Assembly: GCF_002498065.1 (NCBI RefSeq)
Contig: NZ_DAFZ01000102.1
Coordinates: 1-6,569 of the forward strand
DNA: 6,569 bases
Direction of reading: 5' to 3'
From: Methanoculleus sp. UBA208
GTDB taxonomy: Archaea > Halobacteriota > Methanomicrobia > Methanomicrobiales > Methanoculleaceae
A program made the translations under genes and the position numbers. Position 1 is the first letter of the stretch; each line of letters begins with the position of its first letter. Below are positions 1-5,746 of the stretch, one piece after another. The notes beneath the pieces were generated by a model, which worked only from the letters and a program-made list of their open reading frames with translations, did no database searches and had not been told where the DNA came from.

Positions 1-1014
1 AAGGACAAGAACGCGGTGACCACCCAGTTCATATCGATCTACGACGTCTCGCCCGAAGCGGTCGGGCAGGTGCACCTCTCGGACATCTCGCTCGAGGTCG
101 TCGGGTGGTCGCAGCATTCGCTCGCTCTCGGCAGCCTCGCGGGGAATCGGTTCGATATCGTCATCCGCGACTGCATCGAGGAAGATCTTCCGGCACGGGT
201 GCAGGCAGCGACAGCGGTCGCGTCCGCCGGGATACCGAACTATTACGGGCTGCAGCGGTTCGGCGTCGTCCGGCCGGTCACGCACCTGGTCGGCGAGAGG
301 ATCCTCAAGGGCGATTACGAAGGCGCCGTGGTCACGTATATCGGCCGGGCATTCCCCCGGGAGTCGGAGGAGGCGCAGTGGGCCCGGACCCGTTTCGCCG
401 AGACCCGGGATGCACGTGCGGCTCTCGCCGACCTCCCCGTCCAGATGACCTACGAGCGGGCGATGGCGAACCATCTCGTCGCGAACCCCGGCGACTACGC
501 CGGCGCGCTCAGAGCGCTCCCCCCGAAACTCCTCTCGCTTCTCGTGAGCGCGTTCCAGTCCTACCTCTTCAACTGCGCTCTCTCCTCCCGGATCGATGCC
601 GGCATGTCGCTCACCGAGCCTGAGATCGGCGACCGGGTCCTCTTTCAAGACGGCCGCGAGGATATCGTCTCCGCGCGGAACCGGCAGGCGGCCCTGCTGC
701 AGATCCGCCGTGGGCGGTGCCGGATCGCCCTGTTCATCCCGGGCTCCGAACCGGTGGCGCTGCATGGGCCGATGGACGAGATCCTGCAGGAACTGATGCA
801 GGAGTCGGATATCGAAGCCGGAGACTTCGAACGCACATCCCGGTTCGTGGAGACAAAGTTCGCCGGGGCTCTCAGAGCAATCAGCCTCTCCACCGACGTG
901 GAGGCGGAGGTATCCGGTGCAGATGTCCGGCTCCGGTTCACGCTTCCTCCCGGCCACTACGCGACGACTGTCTGCCGGGAGTACATGAAGGCCGACCCCT
1001 ACATGATGATCTAG
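1..1014 (+). CDS. truD: tRNA pseudouridine synthase D, 5'-truncated by window edge
   Basis: This is the 3' part of a TruD-family pseudouridine synthase, which isomerises a uridine in tRNA (U13 in the bacterial enzyme). The frame is open from base 1 and reads KDKNAVTTQF. This matches the TruD catalytic motif G-x-KD-x-x-A-x-T, so the Asp at window residue 2 is the expected nucleophile and the true start lies upstream. Further family signatures are NYYGLQRFG (residues 80-88 of the visible 337), the AFQSYLFN helix after the inserted TRUD domain, and the C-terminal LPPG-x-YAT...REYMK segment. The GTG at 16 is an internal Val, not a start, because beginning there would remove the catalytic Asp. The gene ends in TAG and faces arfC tail to tail across 21 bp. 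Sequence is GC-rich (42 of 60 bases are G or C at 241-300). Family assignment is very secure; the exact tRNA position modified is not shown by sequence. Confidence 0.95.
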   Translation, partial: KDKNAVTTQFISIYDVSPEAVGQVHLSDISLEVVGWSQHSLALGSLAGNRFDIVIRDCIEEDLPARVQAATAVASAGIPNYYGLQRFGVVRPVTHLVGERILKGDYEGAVVTYIGRAFPRESEEAQWARTRFAETRDARAALADLPVQMTYERAMANHLVANPGDYAGALRALPPKLLSLLVSAFQSYLFNCALSSRIDAGMSLTEPEIGDRVLFQDGREDIVSARNRQAALLQIRRGRCRIALFIPGSEPVALHGPMDEILQELMQESDIEAGDFERTSRFVETKFAGALRAISLSTDVEAEVSGADVRLRFTLPPGHYATTVCREYMKADPYMMI

Positions 1015-1035
1015 GGGGCCGGCGATTAAAAGTGG

Positions 1036-1728
1036 TTAATTTCCGGGAGCAGGGTTGTAGAGCACGTCCCACTCGGTGACCAGGTTGCTCCCGCACATGT
1101 AGTGGCGTTTTAAGGAGAGCCGGAACATCTCTTCTTCGGTCTCGATATGCATGCCCCCGACGAGCGACGGGGTGTCGGCGCCGCCGACGATGAACGGCAG
1201 GTGGATCAGGCGGATCTCGTCCACGAGGCGATGGTTCAGCATGGACCAGTTCAGCGTCGGTCCGCCCTCGATCATCATCCGGTCGACGCCGTAATCTCTC
1301 TTCAGGATCCCCATCAGTTCCGGCAGATCGACCTCGTTTGCTCCCGCGACGACGACATCGACGCCGCCTGCCCGGAGCCTGGCAACCTTCTCCGCCGGTG
1401 CGGCCCCGCTGACGGCGATGACTGTTCTGGCGTCCGGCCCGAGGACGTTAGAGTCCGGCGGGATATCCGCCCGGCTGTTTGGAATGACACGGAGCGGGCT
1501 TTTCCCCTCCACCAGCCGGACGGTCAGGAAGGAGTTGTCGATCCTGATGGTGTTTGCCCCGACCATGATGGCATCGCATGCCGCCCGGGTCTGGTGAAGG
1601 AGGATCTCGGTCTCGGGGGCCATATACTTCATGAGAATCTTGCTTGAGGCCCCGCGTTTCAGGGTGAGCTTCCCGTCGACGGTGATCTCTGACATCATGA
1701 GCACGTGCGGCCTGTCGTGATCTGGCAT
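1036..1728 (-). CDS. arfC: 2,5-diamino-6-(ribosylamino)-4(3H)-pyrimidinone 5'-phosphate reductase
   Basis: A 230-residue protein of the RibD C-terminal (DHFR-like) reductase fold. The archaeal stand-alone enzyme uses NAD(P)H to reduce the ribosyl side chain of the diaminopyrimidinone phosphate. This is an early cytosolic step towards riboflavin and the F420 chromophore. Visible signatures in order are an N-terminal strand ending in VDGK (residues 17-20), MVGANTIRIDNSFLTVR (55-71, nucleotide and substrate region), IEGGPTLN (153-160), and PFIVGGADTPSLVGG (178-192). There is no N-terminal deaminase domain, unlike bacterial RibD, which fits the archaeal single-function type. The ATG chosen places the first strand about 6 residues in, as is usual. 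There is no clear Shine-Dalgarno site; a weak AT-rich TATA candidate lies at 1764-1775, about 41 bp upstream. It stands alone, convergent with truD and divergent from the lipid synthase. The closest alternative is another RibD-C reductase, but length and motifs fit ArfC. Confidence 0.9.
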   Translation of the reverse strand: MPDHDRPHVLMMSEITVDGKLTLKRGASSKILMKYMAPETEILLHQTRAACDAIMVGANTIRIDNSFLTVRLVEGKSPLRVIPNSRADIPPDSNVLGPDARTVIAVSGAAPAEKVARLRAGGVDVVVAGANEVDLPELMGILKRDYGVDRMMIEGGPTLNWSMLNHRLVDEIRLIHLPFIVGGADTPSLVGGMHIETEEEMFRLSLKRHYMCGSNLVTEWDVLYNPAPGN

Positions 1729-1835
1729 TGGAATTCGTTCCCGCTGATCTATCTGCCGGGAGGATTTATGAATTTGATGATTTTAGCCCGTACATGGAAT
1801 ATTCCGGATGAGATGTTGCAGCCTCGTCCCGCAGA

Positions 1836-1850
1836 GCAAAGGTTAAACTC
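1836..1850 (+). promoter_or_regulatory. BRE/TATA-like promoter of the CDP-alcohol phosphatidyltransferase
   Basis: A purine-rich GCAAAG followed by GTTAAA is centred near 1846, 28 bp before the ATG at 1874. That is the spacing expected if transcription starts at or next to the start codon. No Shine-Dalgarno match sits between box and ATG, so a leaderless transcript is inferred. The box is only moderately close to the archaeal consensus. Confidence 0.4.
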
Positions 1851-1873
1851 TTCACGGGCTGATAAATTATGCG

Positions 1874-2506
1874 ATGAATATAACCTCCCTGCGGCCGAAA
1901 TTCATCAAATATACGGAGCCAATCGCGTCATTTTTCATACGCTTGGGCGTTACGCCGAACCAGGTGTCGGTGCTCTCCGTGCTCTTCGGCTTTTCGTGCG
2001 CACTTGCCTTCACCCAGCGCTACTTCCTCGCAGGCAGCCTGCTCCTGTTCGTCTCTGCGATTCTCGATCTGGTAGACGGCAACGTCGCCCGGAAGAACCA
2101 CACCGAGAGCCGGTTCGGGGCCGTCTTCGACTGGATCGCCGACAAATACGTCGATGCGGCGGTCATCCTCGCCGTGGGGTTCTCCGGCATCCCTATCGTC
2201 AGCCACCTCATAAACGTCCCGCCGGTCGCCGATTTCGGTGTCGTGGGGCTGGCGCTCGCCGGATCGCTGATCAATACCTTCATCAAGCCGGTCACGTATG
2301 CGGAGATCGGCTATTCCGAGAGGATCGCCGGGAAGATCGAGGACCCCCTCGAGGGAGTCGGCTTCTTCGGCAGGCCCGAGACGATCCTCGTGCTGGTGCT
2401 CGGCGGCGTGACCGGGTACATCTGGGTTGCGATCCTCCTTATCGCGGTCTGCACGAACCTCTCCGCGGTTCAGCGGGTCTTCTACCTCTACCGGCAGTAC
2501 TCCTGA
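1874..2506 (+). CDS. CDP-alcohol phosphatidyltransferase, probably archaetidylinositol phosphate synthase
   Basis: A 210-residue integral membrane enzyme of the CDP-alcohol phosphatidyltransferase family. Members transfer a lipid phosphatidyl (here CDP-archaeol) group to an alcohol or sugar phosphate. The complete signature D-x2-DG-x2-AR-x8-G-x3-D-x3-D is present with exact spacing: Asp65, Asp68, Gly69, Ala72, Arg73, Gly82, Asp86 and Asp90. The four Asp bind the metal ions. About six hydrophobic stretches surround it. The N-terminus (RPKF...RLGVTPNQVSVLS) resembles archaetidylinositol-phosphate synthases more than archaetidylserine synthases, which suggests inositol-1-phosphate as acceptor, but the head group cannot be proved from sequence. 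The ATG at 1874 is preferred: the nearby ATG at 1869 is in another frame, and a TATA-like box lies 28 bp upstream. It ends in TGA and is followed by T6 (2521-2526). It converges on archaeosortase A, an enzyme whose pathway in haloarchaea depends on polar-lipid synthesis. Confidence 0.88.
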   Translation: MNITSLRPKFIKYTEPIASFFIRLGVTPNQVSVLSVLFGFSCALAFTQRYFLAGSLLLFVSAILDLVDGNVARKNHTESRFGAVFDWIADKYVDAAVILAVGFSGIPIVSHLINVPPVADFGVVGLALAGSLINTFIKPVTYAEIGYSERIAGKIEDPLEGVGFFGRPETILVLVLGGVTGYIWVAILLIAVCTNLSAVQRVFYLYRQYS

Positions 2507-2520
2507 CCGGTTCGCACCAC

Positions 2521-2526
2521 TTTTTT
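2521..2526 (+). terminator. T-run after the lipid synthase gene
   Basis: Six T residues begin 15 bp after the TGA stop, preceded by the short self-complementary ACCGGT. Archaeal termination often needs only a U-rich tract, so this could end the upstream transcript. The run also abuts the left end of the 208-bp inverted-repeat unit, so it may partly be an insertion-target feature. Confidence 0.35.
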
Positions 2527-2734
2527 GGCTTTGTTGAAACCCGCCTGTTCGCTCCAGATGGTCACAATCCGGGGGCACGGCGGGAGTTTGAGCACCGCCA
2601 GATGCTCATCAGGCCCCACGGTCCACTGTATAGGGACATGCCTGAGGGGAAAGGCCGATCACGGGGGCAAGCCGGGCCCAGCGCCACCCCCGTCGGGGTA
2701 GCGATGCAGACCCGAAAGGGGTTTTGACAGAGCC
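2527..2734. mobile_element. 208-bp inverted-repeat unit: MITE-like relic or structured RNA
   Basis: The left arm (2527-2542) begins GGCTTTGTTGAA and is matched by an inverted right arm (2719-2734) at 13 of 16 positions. If transcribed rightwards, the three mismatches are all G.U, so all 16 positions could pair. The first 12 bases recur exactly at 6551 and equal the start of the IS903-type (IS5 family) terminal repeat as I recall it. Similar hexamers CTTTTT flank both sides (2520-2525 and 2735-2740) and could be a target duplication. No transposase is encoded. The interior is strongly self-complementary: 2569-2576 pairs with 2613-2621 with one bulge, 2661-2667 pairs with 2687-2693, and 2579-2608 can form an H-type pseudoknot. 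It is the main content of the 314-bp gap between the lipid synthase and artA. A non-autonomous IS derivative is favoured by the repeated 12-mer, a structured RNA by the wobble pattern. Confidence 0.45.
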
Positions 2735-2813
2735 CTTTTTGTAAAAACCGTATCTCCCATGCGCCGGTATGCTTGGGAAAGAATGATCGGCGCGGGAGGA
2801 GACTATCCCCCGC
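2735..2813 (-). terminator. Possible termination region of artA
   Basis: Just past the artA stop, reading leftwards, a GC-rich imperfect hairpin lies at about 2793-2813. Further on, T5 on the minus strand (2743-2747) belongs to a short AT palindrome, TTTTTGTAAAAA (2736-2747). The palindrome presents T-runs on both strands and could stop transcription from either side. The pairing is imperfect, so support is modest. Confidence 0.3.
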
Positions 2814-2820
2814 CCGGGGT

Positions 2821-3645
2821 TTAAATCTCGGTTTTCGCGGATTTCGGCCGGATGAGCTGCTCCATTTCGCCGCGGTAGAGCCGGTAGAGGCTGTCGGCGA
2901 GGGTGCCGAGCTCGGGGATGATCATGAAGAGCGCATAGGCAAGGAGCACGAGAAATATCAGTGCCCCGAGTTCGGCCATGACGTTGTGCGCCCAGAAGAA
3001 ACTCTCGTACCCGAGCTCGCCGTTGCCGGCGATCGCGGGGAGGTAGGGGAACCACTGCTCGGTGTAGGCCGTGATCACGAAGATGTTTCTCACGATATTC
3101 AGGATATATATCGTCGGGAAGACCAGGAGGAAGCCGGCGATCTTCTGCCTCGCCGTCGACCGGACGCCCCAGGCGACCCCGAGCATGATCGCGATGCTCT
3201 GGATCCCGGTGCAGGCGAGGATGATCTCGGTCTGGAACCCGTTGCGCTCCATCAGGTTCCAGGCCTGAAACGTCACGGGGTAGCCGACCGCCGCGAGCGC
3301 TGCGGATGTCTGGCCGGCGACGAGGGCGATCAGCCAGTTCCCGAGTGCCGGTATGTAGCCGAAGGGGGCGTAAATCAGGAACGCCACGGCTGCTATCGTC
3401 GAGATCTGCATCACCCGTGGGTCGTCGCGGAGCAGGTATTTTGCGGTGATATAGAGGAAAGGTATGGAGAGGAGGGCTATTGCCGGGTACATGAAGTTAT
3501 TGAGGGAGAAGTAGTAGGGGAGCTCGACGAAGAGGTATCCGACGATGCTTGCCCACCCGCCGAGTGCGAAGTACTTCCTGAACCGGCTCGGGATGAGAAA
3601 GGCGAGAAAGCAGATGCAGGAGATCAGCACCAGGTAATCCTTCAT
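2821..3645 (-). CDS. artA: Archaeosortase A, membrane transpeptidase for PGF-CTERM surface proteins
   Basis: A 274-residue multi-pass membrane protein of the exosortase/archaeosortase family, with about seven to eight hydrophobic segments. The family triad is visible: Cys145 in ILACTGIQS, Arg186 in ILNIVRN, and His220 in FFWAHN, in the position of the third conserved residue. ArtA removes the C-terminal PGF-CTERM sorting helix of secreted proteins such as S-layer glycoproteins and is linked to attaching a lipid anchor. The C-terminal tail after about residue 250 is charged and probably cytosolic. The ATG at 3645 has a TATA-like box about 30 bp upstream. The gene diverges from tfs and converges on a CDP-alcohol phosphatidyltransferase. 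In Haloferax volcanii, PssA and PssD, enzymes of polar-lipid synthesis, are needed for ArtA-dependent maturation, so the neighbour may be relevant. The family call is secure; the A subtype rests on overall similarity and the ACTGIQS and NIVRN motifs. Substrates lie outside the window. Confidence 0.9.
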   Translation of the reverse strand: MKDYLVLISCICFLAFLIPSRFRKYFALGGWASIVGYLFVELPYYFSLNNFMYPAIALLSIPFLYITAKYLLRDDPRVMQISTIAAVAFLIYAPFGYIPALGNWLIALVAGQTSAALAAVGYPVTFQAWNLMERNGFQTEIILACTGIQSIAIMLGVAWGVRSTARQKIAGFLLVFPTIYILNIVRNIFVITAYTEQWFPYLPAIAGNGELGYESFFWAHNVMAELGALIFLVLLAYALFMIIPELGTLADSLYRLYRGEMEQLIRPKSAKTEI

Positions 3646-3669
3646 CCTTTACCCTTCGGCGTATCCGGC

Positions 3670-3681
3670 TATAATTATTTG
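3670..3681 (-). promoter_or_regulatory. TATA-like promoter of artA
   Basis: On the minus strand the AT-rich block CAAATAATTATAG is centred near 3675, 30 bp before the artA ATG at 3645, with a purine-rich BRE-like start. The expected transcription start falls within a few bases of the ATG, implying a leaderless or very short leader. AAGG just before the ATG is too close to act as a normal Shine-Dalgarno site. Confidence 0.45.
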
Positions 3682-3732
3682 TGCACCTGTCCAGTCCGGG
3701 CCACCTGTCATGCGAACGGATCATGCGCCACG

Positions 3733-3748
3733 ACCAAGAATTAATTGC
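3733..3748 (+). promoter_or_regulatory. TATA-like promoter of tfs
   Basis: CCAAGAATTAATTG places an AT-rich TATA-like core near 3742, 29 bp before the ATG at 3771. The box lies inside the longer open frame that starts at 3681. This argues that translation begins at 3771/3774 and not at the upstream ATG. No Shine-Dalgarno match is seen. Confidence 0.45.
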
Positions 3749-3770
3749 GGTCGGCACCCCATTCATTACA

Positions 3771-4085
3771 ATGATGTTCTGTCCGCAGTGCAAAGGCCTG
3801 ATGATATCGTCCGGTGGTCAGCTGAAATGCAAAAAGTGTGGCTATATCCGGGAGATCGATGAGTCGGACCGGTTAAAGAAGACAGACAAACGCGTGGAGA
3901 AGGAGATCACCATCGTCGAAGACGAGGATAAGGTAGCAACCCTCCCGACGGCGACCATAAAATGCCCGGAGTGCGATTGCACGACGGCTTTCTGGTGGCT
4001 GCGGCAGCTGCGTGCGGCGGATGAGAGCGAGGTCAGGTTCTTCCGCTGCACCGCCTGCGGCAAGACGTGGCGCGAGTACGATTAG
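3771..4085 (+). CDS. tfs: Transcription factor S (TFS), RNA polymerase cleavage factor
   Basis: A 104-residue archaeal TFIIS/RPB9-like protein. It enters the secondary channel of stalled RNA polymerase and stimulates cleavage of the backtracked RNA 3' end. The N-terminal zinc ribbon has Cys4, Cys7, Cys20 and Cys23, and the C-terminal ribbon has Cys65, Cys68, Cys93 and Cys96. A charged linker (about residues 28-57) joins them. The catalytic acidic pair on the tip hairpin is Asp84-Glu85 in RAADESEVRFFRC, so cleavage activity should be retained, and the ending CGKTWREYD is typical. The frame extends upstream to 3681, but the extra residues are unlike the family, which starts right before the first CxxC. 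ATG 3771 and ATG 3774 are adjacent, and either may be used. The gene stands alone, diverges from artA, and ends in TAG followed by a hairpin/T-rich terminator. Confidence 0.93.
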   Translation: MMFCPQCKGLMISSGGQLKCKKCGYIREIDESDRLKKTDKRVEKEITIVEDEDKVATLPTATIKCPECDCTTAFWWLRQLRAADESEVRFFRCTACGKTWREYD

Positions 4086-4110
4086 GCTGGAGCCGTTTTA
4101 TTGACATGTT

Positions 4111-4137
4111 GCCCCCTCCGGGGGTGTATTTTTCTTC
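4111..4137 (+). terminator. Hairpin and T-tract terminator after tfs
   Basis: CCCCC (4112-4116) and GGGGG (4120-4124) form a 5-bp GC stem with a three-base loop, followed by TGTATTTTTCTT. It begins 26 bp after the tfs stop. The stem is symmetric and also sits downstream of the minus-strand PIN gene, but the T-tract is present only on the plus strand, so it mainly serves tfs. Confidence 0.7.
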
Positions 4138-4187
4138 TGATTAGGGTTTGTACTGTGTAACAATATCGGTCCCATGAACCCATTTAC

Positions 4188-4685
4188 CTACAGGTCCCAC
4201 TTTTTCACTCGCGCATCACACTCTGCTTTCGGGAGCCACCTGTTGTTCGCCTGCATCGTTCTCAGGGCATCTGCGGCGCGCGGCCCCGTGAGGATGCCCG
4301 CGTCCACGAGTGCATCCAGTATCCACAATGTCCCGTGGCATTCTATATCATTCTCTCCGGCCATCGTGTGCAAATGACCGTCGCCGGTTACCAGTATGGA
4401 TTGCGTATCCCGTGCCAGGATGAATGCGGCGAGATCCCTGTAGGAGAGTCCGCGGTGCTCCCGGAGGAGTTCGTAGATCTCCGAAACCTGCCCGGGTTCC
4501 AGGTCGGCGATCTGCATACCGCAGAGCCGTAATCGTTCGTGGGAGATTGTTGTTATCTCGTGGGCGATGAAGTTCGCCATAAGGAAGGTGTAACCGAGAT
4601 ATGGGGGACAATCCAGTATCCCGCCGGTGTCCAGGTCGAAGACGTAGTTCGCATCGATTGAACACTTGACCTTGGTACCTTTCAC
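4188..4685 (-). CDS. PIN-domain protein, probable toxin RNase of a toxin-antitoxin pair
   Basis: A 165-residue PIN-domain protein; many relatives are Mg-dependent endoribonucleases acting as toxins. The acidic residues expected at the active site are all present: Asp11 in CSIDANYVFD, Glu43 in AHEIT, Asp84 in SYRDLAAFILA, and Asp102 in VTGDGHLHTMA. The C-terminal part (HGTLWILDALVDAGIL, then NNRWLPKAECDARVKKW) resembles DUF3368-type PIN proteins. The start is a GTG at 4685, chosen because the core strand begins seven residues in. AGGCGAT, one mismatch from the ideal archaeal Shine-Dalgarno sequence, lies 4 bp before it. The gene is 9 bp downstream of the HTH-metallopeptidase gene and in the same frame, with only that gene's TAG and three codons between. 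Same-operon expression is likely. A toxin role is inferred from fold, size and partner; RNA target and toxicity are unknown. Confidence 0.8.
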   Translation of the reverse strand: MKGTKVKCSIDANYVFDLDTGGILDCPPYLGYTFLMANFIAHEITTISHERLRLCGMQIADLEPGQVSEIYELLREHRGLSYRDLAAFILARDTQSILVTGDGHLHTMAGENDIECHGTLWILDALVDAGILTGPRAADALRTMQANNRWLPKAECDARVKKWDL

Positions 4686-4697
4686 ACGTATCGCCTA
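4686..4697 (-). promoter_or_regulatory. Translational junction and ribosome-binding site of the PIN gene
   Basis: On the minus strand the upstream TAG stop (4697-4695) overlaps an AGGCGAT box and is followed in frame by GCG ATA CGT and then the GTG start. The box partly matches the anti-Shine-Dalgarno core and overlaps the preceding stop codon. This suggests translational coupling: ribosomes ending the HTH-peptidase gene can restart at once. Confidence 0.45.
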
Positions 4698-5723
4698 GAA
4701 TGATTCGGCACACTGCTCACCGGGCTGTTCTCCCCCCAACAATTCCTGAGCTCGCGCTGTACTTATCTTCTTCTCGCTAAGAGCGCGGAGCACCAACAGT
4801 TTCATGTGCGTCGGACGTTCGGGCGGCAACGGGGTTCCGGGCTCTGTCTGCCGCCACCCATTACTGTTGAAGAGCAACCAGAGCCGTTTCGACGCGCTCC
4901 CTGATATGATCCCGAGGTCGGCAGCCCGATGGAGCCAGGCGCTCATGCTCATGCCCCATTTATGTTTGAGCAGGTAGAACTCGCGTGGTGATATGTTCCG
5001 GCGTCGTTGCCCCAGCTCCCGAAGCGCCATCTCTCTCGGTACGAGGAACGCAGCGGCAAATCGATGGGCCGCCGTTTCTTCATCGACGTCCCCTTCAATC
5101 CGGAGCAGAAGGTGTCCGAGTTCGTGGGTAAGGTTGAACCGCTGGCGGTCCCCTGGTGCGTCGTTGTTTATGGCTATAACCGGGGTGCTATCATCGTAAT
5201 AGAACGTCAGGGCGTCGAACTTATCCGTGGCTCCGATGATGCCGACCTTAATGCCGTGCTGCTCCAGCACATCCATGACGCTCTCAATGGGATCCAGGCC
5301 CAGGTTCCACTCATCACGAACTTTCTGAGCCACATCTTCAATCTCCCTCAGGCTTGTTATGCGGCAATTCTCCCTTGAAGGGAGCATGAGGGTCTTTTCC
5401 TCACCCAGAATCAACTCGATCTCGAGGTATCTTTCGAGCCATTCCTGAACTTTTGCATGTATCTGGCTTTCCTCTCGCTTTTTCAGCGGTTTCCGGCACC
5501 GATACTGTGGCTCGGAAAGATCCACGGATATGGAGCGGAAGAAGTAATCGACGTTCACTCCGAGTATCTCGCTCATCTGAATCAGGAGCCCCGATCTCGG
5601 GGTGACTTCGCCGTTCTCGTACTTCGAGATCGCCATGGCGCTCAGGCCCATCTTTTCGGCCAGATTCCGCTGGCTCAATCCTGCGCCAATGCGTGCAGAT
5701 TTTATCCGTTCTCCAATGGTCAT
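4695..5723 (-). CDS. XRE-type HTH / ImmA-IrrE zinc metallopeptidase fusion, putative antitoxin-regulator
   Basis: A 342-residue two-domain protein. Residues 4-60 are a Cro/CI-type helix-turn-helix (LSQRNLAEKMGLSAMAISKYENGEVTP). About 125-275 is an ImmA/IrrE-like peptidase with the zinc motif HELGH at 200-204 (Glu201 catalytic). A likely third ligand, Glu216, lies before the family-typical RFAAAFLVP. A charged helical linker (75-110) joins them. The C-terminal 50 residues contain ISTARAQELLG (320-330), like the small helix motifs of some antitoxins. In related systems (ImmA/ImmR, IrrE/DdrO) the peptidase cuts a separate HTH repressor; here both are on one chain. It is the first gene of an operon with the PIN gene. 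The ATG at 5723 is supported by a strong GGTGA site (5728-5732) and an inverted-repeat operator further upstream. GC is lower than in truD (27 of 60 at 5401-5460), consistent with acquired DNA. Peptidase-antitoxin function is inferred. Confidence 0.85.
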   Translation of the reverse strand: MTIGERIKSARIGAGLSQRNLAEKMGLSAMAISKYENGEVTPRSGLLIQMSEILGVNVDYFFRSISVDLSEPQYRCRKPLKKREESQIHAKVQEWLERYLEIELILGEEKTLMLPSRENCRITSLREIEDVAQKVRDEWNLGLDPIESVMDVLEQHGIKVGIIGATDKFDALTFYYDDSTPVIAINNDAPGDRQRFNLTHELGHLLLRIEGDVDEETAAHRFAAAFLVPREMALRELGQRRRNISPREFYLLKHKWGMSMSAWLHRAADLGIISGSASKRLWLLFNSNGWRQTEPGTPLPPERPTHMKLLVLRALSEKKISTARAQELLGGEQPGEQCAESF

Positions 5724-5727
5724 CTCA

Positions 5728-5732
5728 TCTCA
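5728..5732 (-). promoter_or_regulatory. Shine-Dalgarno site of the HTH-peptidase gene
   Basis: GGTGA on the minus strand lies six bases before the ATG at 5723 and pairs well with the archaeal 16S 3' end. It contrasts with most other genes in the window, which lack such a site, and it fixes the start codon. Confidence 0.6.
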
Positions 5733-5746
5733 CCGCCGAGTGCCTG

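Noticed and set aside
2579..2621. Fluoride-type or preQ1-type riboswitch
   Set aside because: A pseudoknot can be drawn, but the conserved bases of those classes are absent and no plus-strand gene follows.
1705..2727. A 340-codon plus-strand open frame spanning the lipid synthase and the 208-bp unit
   Set aside because: It overlaps the CDP-alcohol transferase in another frame, its product is Arg/Pro-rich low-complexity text typical of a GC-rich shadow, and the motif-bearing frame is 1874-2506.
2644..2734. RNase P RNA or hammerhead ribozyme, because of GGGGAAAGGCC, CGAAA and GACAGAG
   Set aside because: The unit is too short for archaeal RNase P RNA, the P4 pairing cannot be made, and the hammerhead CUGANGA core is broken.
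2773..3744. A 323-codon plus-strand open frame opposite artA
   Set aside because: It is the antisense shadow of archaeosortase A, rich in Asp, Glu and Arg with no recognisable domain, while the minus strand has the Cys/Arg/His triad and membrane segments.
3681..3770. Upstream ATG giving a 30-residue N-terminal extension of TFS
   Set aside because: TFS proteins start right before the first CxxC, and the likely TATA box lies inside this extension.
4695..4697. Pyrrolysine at the amber codon between the HTH-peptidase and PIN genes
   Set aside because: Pyrrolysine use is known in Methanosarcinaceae and a few other lineages, not Methanomicrobiales; TAG is an ordinary stop for truD and tfs in this window.
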